From: Brachyhypopomus gauderio
Lineage: Eukaryota; Chordata; Actinopteri; Gymnotiformes; Hypopomidae
DNA length: 64,000 nt
Assembly (NCBI RefSeq): GCF_052324685.1
Contig: NW_027506905.1
Location: forward strand, 347,501 to 411,500
Reading direction: 5' to 3'
Below are positions 47,169 through 64,000 of the stretch, piece by piece. Position 1 is the first letter of the stretch; each line of letters begins with the position of its first letter. Position numbers and translations under genes: made by a program. The notes under the pieces are model-generated. The model was not told the origin of the DNA. It was given only the letters and a program-made list of their open reading frames with translations, and made no database searches.

Positions 47169-50100
47169 CTGTAGGAAACAAAGAAAAGGCGTATTTAGCT
47201 TGTTTGCTCAACATCAGTTGCACTCTAGAAACAGAGGTGTAATGTAAACAGGCTACACACAACAGCTGAGATTATGACTTCTGATCTTAAAAACAAGGGT
47301 AAAGAGGATAGATTGTGCTCAATTAATTTCAGCTGGAAACAGTTCTACAGTGCAAAAATAGCAGCCAAATGATCTTGTTGAGTCACTTCTGAGACACCCA
47401 AACATATAATGATTATGTCAGATTAGTCCTTTTATGCTACAAGCTAGTTCAACCACAGGTCGTCCTCACTCCACTGCAAGAGCACATAATTATCATCTCT
47501 TTGTCTACAGAAGGACTTTAGTTTTAACATGAACAAAAGCAGGGGATTTCAAGTGACTAATCAAACTTTGTAAAGCTAGCTGCATGCTGTAACCTTTCAC
47601 ACCAGGAAACACAGAGTAGAGGCAATTAACCAAAAAAAAAACATTTCAGTTTCTGCACTCTGAGTCATCGAACATTAGAAGCAGAAATGCTGTGGTAGGC
47701 CTCATAAAAAACAATATAAAGTCACACAAAATGGTACTGCAAGCTATTATGATCAAAACTGTTCTGGAAATTATGTTTACATTATCTATACCACCCATAT
47801 TTAAAATCAGCATGCAATGTTGTGTTTCTAATGACTTTAAAATTTAAAGAACAGCTAGCCTAGTTTACGTGATACCTTCACAGAAACCTGTAAAACTCAT
47901 TCACACTGGGCCATGTTGTAGAATGCAGTCATTTGAATCAAATGAGCTGTTTTTAATACATTACACATTCAAAAACAAACCACAAAAGCAGGGCAATTTG
48001 CTTAAAGCCCATCTAAGTCCAGCCTAACATTTATAGTCTACATGGTTGATATTCAAAATGGGCACTGCTTATCTCTCCATACTTCTGTGACATTCTGGCT
48101 GCAAACTTCCTCTTATACGATTAGCCACATATCACGTCTCCTCAGCTCACGCAAGTCTGGTTCTGGACGACTTCCCTCTCGCTAAAATTAGATCCTCTGT
48201 AAGGAGTAGGAGTCCTTCCCACTGTTTTGAATTATGCACCTGAATGATTGGTTATTCTACTGTGACACTACCATAAGCATTATGTAACAACAACCAGGAA
48301 AACAGCCTTGTTTTATATGAGCAGACAGAAGTGAGCCAACATTTTCTTTGATCTCCAAATGATTCAGGAAAGGTGCTCTGAAAATGCAGTGTAATGGTAA
48401 GAGGGAAATGGTACTGAAAGCAATACAGAGTGGAACGCCAGATAATGGTGTAACAAAAAGCCCCAGCAGGTTTACATTTGGATCTTGGACTAAATGAGTT
48501 CTTATGAGTAAGCGCTGCCTTCTGGGAATGACGTGACTCACTCATGTGTCACTGATCTCGGCGCTTCTACTCAAAAGACAGTTTCAGTAATGTGTGCCTT
48601 AATGGAAACATCTCTTCAGCCTTCACTTTGTATTCTTCCGAAAATATGGTTGAAAACACGATTTGCCTGTCTCTTCAAAAGCAGGGGAAACTAGGTAAAC
48701 GTAAATAAGTTTCAGATTCTTTTAAACAGTGCAGTACTGAAATTAATCTGAACTTCAAGATAGCTCACTCTACAACTGTTGCTGAGAAAAAGCGAATAAC
48801 CCAAAGTTCTTAAGAAATTAAAGGCATAACCAAAACTTTTACTGGGACATTGTACTTCCGTTAAAAACAATGTTTATACCTGCCAGACGGAAACCAAACC
48901 CAGAAAGTAACAATGTGGTGATGCAAAGCACAAGTAAAAAAGGCAGGATGCCTTCATTCGTACCACAGATCTGCACTGGGCCTTTAGGATGTAGCTTCCC
49001 TGGCACCAGCGCACTGCCAGGCCAAGCGTGTGGGGTTGTGCTGCTTTCATATGGCCACACTGCGTTACATCGCGTCCATCTTCTGGACAGAACCGGAGCA
49101 TTATAAACATTTACCACATCCACCAGAAACCCTGCGCTAGGATCTATTTCCTCACCCCACCCTACATATGTGCACACTATCCTCTCACTTGTAGAGATGT
49201 TTCCTTCAGGGGAGACTCGTGTTTTCATGTTTAACGCTTTTGAGCACAACTAATGTAATGGATGCGCATAAATGGAAGATAAACACTTCCACTGAAAGAT
49301 TAAGATATTTATGTAAATATACGGTCCACTTCACCGCTGTACATGTGCTGCTATTAACCTATTAGACATCTACCTCACACTGTCGATCAATCTAAACGTT
49401 TAAGCCCTTGTGTTCACATTTCAACAACTTTTTGTATGTAACAAAGAGTTAGCTAGCACGCTAGTTATCCTAGCTAGCTCATTAGGACGCTTACTCATCA
49501 GTTATAAACAGTGACACAATATCAAGATACATCGATTTATTTGTCGAATAATCGTCTGATACACTCGATGAAGACACTGTAGATATCGTCCACGCCACGC
49601 AGGCAGCTACACGGATAAATGTGTATTTAAAACGGGCATGTGAGCTCTGACGGTAGCATGCAGGTCCAGTTAGCTCCACCAGGACGGGACAAAGCCCGTG
49701 TGGGTCTGCACGGTGTGGGGAGGAGGCAGGAGGTCTGTGTGGGGAGAGGTCGGTGTATGGGGAGGTCTGCACGGTGAACCCTTGTACACTCCCTCTGGTC
49801 CCTCGAGTGGCTCATCCGTCCACCCAGCTCGTTATCTAATATACCCACAACTCACATCCCTCTAACCCCAACAGCCCCAGACCTTCTGGAAACACAATGT
49901 AGCTCTCTCTCTCCATCTCTCTCTCTCTCCATCTCTCTCTCTCTCCATCTCTCTTCACAGCTAGTCTGGTACTCTCACAGTTGTGTGGAGCTGGCCAGCC
50001 TGCTGGGGCGATAAGGGAGGTTATCCGGAGCTAAAGGTGAACACCAGCCCGGTTATCCGGAGGTGAACACCAGTGATGTCCGAGTGTATCACACATCCAG

Positions 50101-50470
50101 GCGGCGTCGCGTCTCGTGTTATAACACTAATATCACCACAGCTGGGCTGGCCTACTGCAGCTAGCACTAGCCGGCTAGCTAGCCCTAATGAAGCTGTAGG
50201 TTAGTAGCCAAGAGCTTCACCAAACACAGCGGAGTTATTAGGTGTTAATTAAGTGTATTATGTGTTAATTAAGTGTGTTATTATGTGTGTTATCGGTCTG
50301 AATATGATGTTTCCACGCTAATGTAAGAATAAAATACTAGTTACCTAGCAACTCAGAATAGGGCTGTTAGCTCGCTATGGCTAACTACCTAGCAACATTA
50401 GCTGGCTAGAAAAGGATTTATCTTTCTACACAGGCGTAAACTCGAGAGTGATAATTAAATAAAACTTTTT
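47169..50470 (-). other. rc3h1: rc3h1 leader intron, nothing else recognised
   Basis: About 3.3 kb of AT-rich unique sequence between the 5'UTR exon piece and the CpG-containing promoter. Open frames up to 136 codons (48839-49249) and 93-97 codons show no family resemblance and overlap each other on both strands. A CT-rich simple repeat (TCTCTCTCTCCATC, three or four copies) lies at 49905-49955. Confidence 0.5.
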
Positions 50471-50660
50471 ACTTACAATTTACGTTTGAACGTGTTCATT
50501 CTTCAGCGGTTCATGGCGAAATGTAAGGGTGTAATCTGGGTGGCCATCCCGACCGGGGTGTGTTTACTGGGCAGGCTGCTTCAAACTAGTCGGCTAGCTC
50601 GCTAAAGCTACAGGCAGGAAACGGTCGTGGAAAGTAGAGAGTGCGCATGCGCGACCGAAT
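50471..50660 (-). promoter_or_regulatory. rc3h1: rc3h1 promoter and first non-coding exon, NRF1 site
   Basis: A consensus NRF1 palindrome, TGCGCATGCGCG, is at 50642-50653. Downstream in rc3h1 sense is a possible first-exon donor (GTAAATT|GTAAGT, near 50477). The region is richer in GC/CpG than its surroundings. No TATA box is seen. Site seen; use as promoter inferred from position. Confidence 0.55.
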
Positions 50661-51247
50661 AACGTGAACAGGGTCGTTCAGCTGTGAAGATCTTCTGATT
50701 TGTTTAACAAAGATGAGCAGTTGGTAAATTTGACACAAATGTGGTAGTCCACGGGTTTTCCCACCACGAAATATTTATTGTAAAATGCCTCGTGGGAGGG
50801 TATGTAACATCAATAAATATAACCCAAATGAATATAATTTTACATAAAATAGCTGTCCAAATTATGTATGTGTAACAAAGCATGTATGCACTTCATAGCA
50901 GAGGCTAAATTTCACGTCATAAAATATACTTTAAACATGAATATTTGAAACACTTAAAGAAAAATGCGTTGTTCAAGCTATAGAAGAGAAAGTTATTTAA
51001 TGGCTATAGAACATTCATTAACATTAAACACATGAAAGGATGGTCATTGCACTAAATGTACATTGTACATCTAGACATGCTTATAAAAGATGTTAGGACT
51101 TTAAACATAGAACATACAAGGTAAACATTAATGACAAATGACTCACATAAAAAAATGTTTTTGCTATGTTCATGCAATTAAAAGAAGTGTGTGTTACCTG
51201 AATCCATATTAAATATGACATTTAGCCACTTAATCCCTTAAATAAAC
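50661..51247 (-). other. stil: stil 3'UTR and short gap before rc3h1 promoter
   Basis: AT-rich. An AATAAA signal in stil sense lies at 50774-50779, 470 bp after the stil stop codon. If used, the stil transcript would end only about 100 bp before the rc3h1 NRF1 site. Confidence 0.45.
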
Positions 51248-58967
<7,720 letters not shown>

Positions 58968-59210
58968 TCTTCACAAGCAACATGCAGGTAATAAAAAAGC
59001 ACAAGAAAACAATGAGCTGACTTGTTTGATCAACATATAACCCAGTCATCGAAACTGTGGTGAACAGTATTCGCTATATGAGTAATTTAATCGGTCGTTA
59101 AGTCGTTAGTAAGGAGGATTTAACCAGCGAGCTAGGTAGTTAGCCCGCTGGGTAGCATAACAAGCTAGCTAACTATCAAATTGGCTACTTACATTGGACT
59201 AATACACCTG

Positions 59211-59276
59211 GACTAACACACCTGGACAGACACACCTGGACTAACACACCTGGACAGACACACCTGGACTAGTGTG
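59211..59276. repeat. 14-bp tandem repeat beside stil leader exon
   Basis: About five copies of ACACCTGGACTAAC alternating with ACACCTGGACAGAC, ending about 10 bp from the stil leader-exon donor (ACAG|GTACGAG, exon edge 59287). Confidence 0.9.
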
Positions 59277-59286
59277 TAACTCGTAC

Positions 59287-59660
59287 CTGTTCTCGCAGTG
59301 TTCCCCTAACACGCCTCGTCCTCCTGCAGCAGCGCTGAGCCTCAATGGCCGCTCCGAGTTAACGTAGGGTCAACTCTCAAATAATGCTGTTCAACTTCCA
59401 ACATCGAGCGGCACGGTACGCGGCAACACATTAGTTAATGGTTAATTTCACTCGACAGTAACTTCGTATCCAGGCGAACGTGAAACGTCTTGGAAAAAAA
59501 AACAAAAACAAACGCGTTCATCGAGATAAGCGACTCGAAAATCAATTGTGGCGCTGTTTCCAGGTTCCAATGGCGGGGCGGGACGTTTAACCAATAGGAT
59601 CACATCTGACTCCGAGCTCGACCTATCAGAGCTCGGCCCCTTAGCCCGCCCATCTTCTCA
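59287..59660 (-). promoter_or_regulatory. stil: stil leader exon and promoter with paired CCAAT boxes
   Basis: A 5'UTR exon donor is at 59287 (GAGAACAG|GTACGAG). Upstream are two CCAAT boxes 24 bp apart (59567-59571, 59591-59595) and a GC box between them (GGCGGGGCGGGAC). Paired CCAAT boxes are common in promoters of cell-cycle genes bound by NF-Y, which suits stil. Start site not seen. Confidence 0.5.
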
Positions 59661-60600
59661 ACTATTTTAAATAGTCCGTGCCACGGGCCAAGATTCTGTT
59701 TTATTTCCTGAATCTCTTCATGCAAAATATGAACTAGCTATTTCTATGTAACATACGGAAATACACATTTAAGTGGTATTTAAGAGGACTCAAAAAGAAC
59801 TTTTAGACAACAGGGTCAAAATGCATACAGTTGTTTGACATCTGCGCACCAGCTAGCCAACACATACGTCTAATTTCTTCTTTTTTTACACTCGAGTCTT
59901 ATTTATCTTTACTTTCTAACTACATACTGCATGCTTAACGATTTGTTTTTATCTCATACATATTGTATGCTATTGTCTGGAAACTAGCTAAGTAAGAATT
60001 TCATTGTATGGTGTGACCGCCTTTTTTACACTCCATATGTCAAATGACAAATAATCTGATACAATCATGTTATATAACACTGCAAGAATGCGTGTGAAAT
60101 AGTTTATAAAATGAAAACATTTATGAACATCTATGATCTATGATTTGTGCTTTAAAAAAATTGTAAGAACTGCTTATGACATGAGTGTGTAGACAGACAA
60201 ATGTTACTGAAATTACAACTGGGAGTAACTGGGAGTACCAATAAATTAATGTGATGATGATTATTAGTAATGTTTCAATATTAATTCTTACCCAAAGCGC
60301 ATATGGTTCACCAGTTCATTAATCACCTCAGTTCCATAAAAGCACCGTAATTAGCCTACCTTCCATTATTAATGCCTGAAATCTGTCCTATAACATGAAT
60401 TGAACCACAGGTTATGCTGCGGTTTGGCCTGTGCTACTATTAACCTGAAATTCATGACAAACGGACGAAGAAATATTTATACATATTCATACATAATATT
60501 TATAATATTTATCTTAGGTCATGGAGGTCTATAAATACATATAATTCAGAACAAACCTACATTTTCTCATAATAATAAATAGGCCTACTCAGGTCTAAGA
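59661..60600. other. Spacer between divergent stil and eps15-like genes
   Basis: AT-rich unique sequence; no gene, no recognised transposon. It may include distal promoter sequence of either gene. Confidence 0.55.
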
Positions 60601-60717
60601 AGCAGTCTGGTGAATAATGTAAATCCGATGTGGAGTTGAAAGCGCGCATGCGCGGTGAGGGTCGTGGACTAGCTGGCAGTTTGGCTCACAGCCGCCGTTC
60701 CCGGAGCAACAGGGGAA
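60601..60717 (+). promoter_or_regulatory. eps15: eps15-like core promoter/5'UTR, NRF1 site
   Basis: A perfect NRF1 consensus, CGCGCATGCGCG, occupies 60643-60654, 64 bp before the start codon, in locally GC-rich sequence. The start codon context is GGGAAATGG (good Kozak). No TATA box. Confidence 0.55.
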
Positions 60718-63700
60718 ATGGCGGCGCTCACCACCCTCACTCAGGTAACACCGTTAAAACATCAGCGCATCCGCACTCATCTGACTCATCACTCTGGAAA
60801 CGTGCCGGTTAATGTGCCCCGCTCACACATATATTAGCAAATGGACAATTTACAGGCTTTGAATGGTGATTATTGAATAGAATTAGCTAGCATTACAGGC
60901 TAGCCAGCCAGCTAAACAGTAATGGAGCAGCTAGCGGCTCCCACTCAGTGACGAGCTAACGTAGCTAACCGAGCTAACGTAGCTAACCGAGCTAACGTAG
61001 CTAAACGAGCTAACGTAGCTAAACGAGGCTAAACGAGCTAACGTAGCTAAACGAGCTAACGGAGCTAAACGAGCTAACGGAGCTAAACGAGCTAACGGAG
61101 CTAAACGAGCTAACGTAGCTAAACGAGCTAACGGAGCTAAACGAGCTAACGGAGCTAAACTAGCCGCCTGCTGTAGGTTACAAAACGACTCGTAAAATCA
61201 CACTCGTCTAAAGGGTGCGGGCCAGTGTGGCTCTTCAATAGCACCAGCGAACTGTTGTTTGTTGCTTTATTAAGGATAAACTATGTGCATTGTAGGTCTT
61301 GGCTAAGCTAACCTTGCTAACTACTTTAATTACCAAGATAGATAGTTAGCGTGCTAGCTACCTGCCCAGCCAAAGTGCGCATAACGGAACCTAAATTCAT
61401 CTGTTGGTCGTGTAACTACATCACGTATTTAGCTGCGTGTGTGGTGTTGTAGAGCTGCTACCGTTAGCTAGCTACAATAATATTGCGGACACATTTTTAG
61501 GCTCTCGCATGTTAGCTGTCCGTTACACTTCCAGCGGAACTCATTCAGGTAATGTGAGCTAGCAGCAGGGTTAGGGTTCTCCTGGGTTAGTACTCCAGCA
61601 GGGTTAGAGTTCTCCTGGGTTAGTGCTCCAGCAGGGTTAGTACTCCAGCAGGGTTAGAGTTCTCCTGGGTTAGTGCTCCAGCAGGGTTAGTGCTCCAGCA
61701 GGGTTAGTGCTCCAGGAGGGTTAGGGTTCTCCTGGGTTAGTACTCCAGCAGGGTTAGGGCTCCAGCAGGGTTAGGGCTCCAGCAGGGTTAGTGCTCTCCT
61801 GGGTTAGTGCTCTCCTGGGTTAGTGCTCTCCTGGGTTAGGGCTCTCCTGGGTTAGTGCTCCGTCCCCCACTTGATGTATCAGTGTTTAGCAAATGTTAAG
61901 ACCTTCTGTGGGGAGTAAATACAGATACGCAGTCACCCAGATATATTCGTGGACCGTTATTTATCTCTCTGACACTGGGGTTTATCTAGGGTTAGTGTAA
62001 CCATTCTAAGGGAAGCACTAATCAGATTTAACACTCTGACACCGCCTCTGTGTCTGTCTACATCGCTGACCTAGCTAGCTGTCTTACATTGCATCTGTAT
62101 TCCAGCCACGAATGTGAGACGGCTTTCTCTAGCGGATTAGCCCGTCTCTGTCAGCAATTATCAGCTCTGATTGTTCACATCATTATAATTCTCTTTATCT
62201 TGGCAGTTGTCTTGTCTAATCTAGTCTAAGAAGTCTAATCAGACGTCTTGGTGGCTGGGTTATCTCAAATTACGACAAAACTACAATAAAACAACACAAT
62301 GTGCAGGCCGTTTATCATTACAACAGCAGCATTTAGCCAGTTGTCAGTTTGTTTTCATTCTGGACCTTTAGCTACATGACTGTCACGTCGTGATGATGAA
62401 AGCTGGTTTTTTCTTTCAGTTGTCGAGTGGGAACCCAATGTATGAAAATTTCTACCGACAGGTAAGGTCAATTTCAGACATGAAAAACGAGACCAGGTTG
62501 TACATTTTGGTCCTTTCAAGTTCACCTTTTGGTCAATTTTTAGGTTTTAAGAGGTTTTCAAATGCACACAGATCTGGAGCTTGAATGCATCCTGAACGCA
62601 TTTTAGGGTTGAACTCATTAAGGAATTGATCAATTGAATATGGTGTATTGGTATAGTGTATCAAGGAAAATACAGACCTGTACTTGATTTGAGTTTAATA
62701 TTGTGGTTTGGTCAGTAAATTATGCAGATATCTTTTGCAATAGTGATACATTCTTAGTCTTACTGATACATACAAGTCTTACTATTACTTTAAAAACACA
62801 TTTACCCAAATCCTACAATAGAAGTTCCATTGTGCTGTGTCATGTTGCCTTAATTTGAGCCTTCTGTCAGGAGAACCGTAGCAGCATAATGGTGTTTGTT
62901 TGCTTTCAAAGGTGGACCCAGGAAATACTGGGAGAGTTGGACCTACAGAGGCTGCGTTGTTCTTAAAGAAATCAGGCCTACCTGATGTCACTCTGGGAAA
63001 AGTTAGTTTTTGAGAAGGCGCATGAATCTTAACCTTGATTTCTAAATATTAATAGACTGTAAATCATAAATATAATGAAATAATTGGTTATTTCCTTTTG
63101 GGCTGTCCATATACTTTTTACTTCTTAGTTTGTTGGGGTTTTTTCTTTTTTGCATCTTGTTGGTTCTTGTTCCTCCCACAGATCTGGGACCTAGCTGATC
63201 CAGATGGAAAAGGATTCTTGGACAAACAGGTAAAGCAGATTTTGTCCTTCCATGAAGTACTGAGGAAATCTCCCATTGGTTGGCTTAGCAGTTTATGGTT
63301 TTATTTCTTTGGTCTGTTTATTTCAACAGGGATTTTATGTTGCTCTGAGGCTTGTGGCCTGTGCGCAGAATGGTCAAGATGTCTCTATTGCAAGTTTAAA
63401 CCTCACTGTGCCCCCTCCCAAATTTGTAAGCGTTTAATATTGCTGGAGAGAATGTATCCAAGAAATAGAAACTTGCTTACAATGAGGATATGATGTTATT
63501 TATATCTGAGGTTATATTTCATACAATTAATCTTTCATATCTCTATAGGTGTATGGTGCAGAATTAAAAAATGTGATTATTATCTTGTATCACAGAAGGA
63601 TCCCAGTAGCCCGTCATTAAGTGGTGTGTTATCAGGGGACAGTCACTGGGCGGTTAGGGTAAGTCCACTGACCTTCACAGATCTTTTCCATGGAGGTTGA

Positions 63701-64000
63701 CTGATGAACAACATGAGAAAGTCATTTGTTTTGATTTTATCCATTTCACACTTTTCACTGCCCTATTCCTTTAAAATGTATTTTGCATTTCTTTATGTAC
63801 CTTTTGATTATACTATTAACTACAATCTGCTTAAAGACTTTGAAGGTTAGTATGAGTTTTGTGGTAGTATTAACAAAGAGAGCTTTATTTAGTGTCTTAA
63901 ACAGTTTTCACGATTCATCTGTCTGATTTTTACTTTTGTGGTTTCCAGCCTGAAGAGAAGAGTAAGTTTGATGGTATTTTTGAGAGTCTTGCTCCAGTGA
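60718..64000 (+). CDS. eps15: eps15-family endocytic adaptor, 5' part only
   Basis: Seven in-phase exons: 60718-60744, 62420-62461, 62913-63002, 63182-63229, 63330-63425, 63596-63658, 63949-beyond the window. They encode MAALTTLTQ then the first EH domain: [53 protein letters not shown] (Ca-binding EF loop), [15 protein letters not shown] linker ending HWAVR follows, then the start of the second EH domain ([11 protein letters not shown]). EH domains bind NPF motifs in clathrin-coat partners such as epsin. The N-terminal start looks like EPS15, while the EF-loop and second-domain start look more like EPS15L1, so the paralogue is not certain. Linkage to stil (both human 1p33-p32) favours eps15. 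Truncated by the window, not by mutation. Confidence 0.9.
60953..61160. repeat. 18-bp minisatellite in eps15-like intron 1
   Basis: About 11 copies of GAGCTAACGTAGCTAAAC with GGAGC/GTAGC variants, 210 bp downstream of the first coding exon. Confidence 0.92.
61569..61862. repeat. Degenerate GGGTTAG-containing tandem repeat
   Basis: Mixed units of about 17 bp (GGGTTAGTGCTCCAGCA) and GGGTTAGGGTTCTCCT in intron 1 of the eps15-like gene. Internally homogenised, so clearly tandem; not a canonical telomere repeat. Confidence 0.88.

Overview
The window is vertebrate nuclear DNA, almost certainly from a ray-finned (teleost) fish. The evidence is split genes with GT-AG introns whose joined exons read as clear orthologues of vertebrate proteins, plus fish-typical Tc1/mariner elements, short hAT elements, an L2-type LINE, a tRNA-derived SINE and many CA/minisatellite arrays. 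The species cannot be fixed from sequence alone; the Tc1 families would fit an ostariophysan such as a catfish or characin, but that is a guess.

Layout: (1) 1-2.1 kb, AT-rich spacer with a Tc1 fragment. (2) 2.2-14.8 kb, zbtb37 (+), a BTB/C2H2 zinc-finger gene. Three coding exons flank a 7.3-kb intron filled by nested transposons, and a probable 3'UTR follows. (3) 15-19.5 kb, a decayed LINE and featureless spacer. (4) 19.55-21.6 kb, serpinc1 (-), antithrombin. (5) 22.4-27.5 kb, a transposon island: a truncated Tc1, a possible solo LTR, and an unclassified terminal-inverted-repeat element carrying a small hAT and an L2 LINE inside it. (6) 27.6-50.6 kb, rc3h1 (-), Roquin-1, with 19 coding exons reconstructed in phase, a probable long 3'UTR containing a 14-bp minisatellite, and a promoter near 50.5-50.65 kb. 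(7) 50.7-59.3 kb, stil (-), the centriole-duplication protein, with 15 coding exons. (8) 60.7 kb to the window end, the 5' part of an eps15-family gene (+), cut by the edge.

zbtb37(+), serpinc1(-), rc3h1(-) have the same order and orientation as on human 1q25. stil and eps15 (human 1p33-p32) then follow where RABGAP1L follows RC3H1 in human, so this is a rearranged or ancestral junction. The genes do not form one pathway: transcription factor, plasma protease inhibitor, mRNA-decay factor, centriole factor, endocytic adaptor. stil and the eps15-like gene are head-to-head about 1.4 kb apart. rc3h1 follows stil in tandem within about 0.5 kb.

I found no new multi-gene system. The most interesting points are in rc3h1: (TG)n tracts abutting the 3' splice sites of exons 3 and 12, a 1.2-kb CU-rich array starting about 10 nt after the exon-4 donor, a 5'UTR ORF overlapping the start codon, and a minisatellite just after the stop codon. 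The nested TIR element at 25-27.5 kb also deserves a check. Exon boundaries were worked out by hand from GT/AG signals, reading phase and remembered family similarity; no alignments were run.
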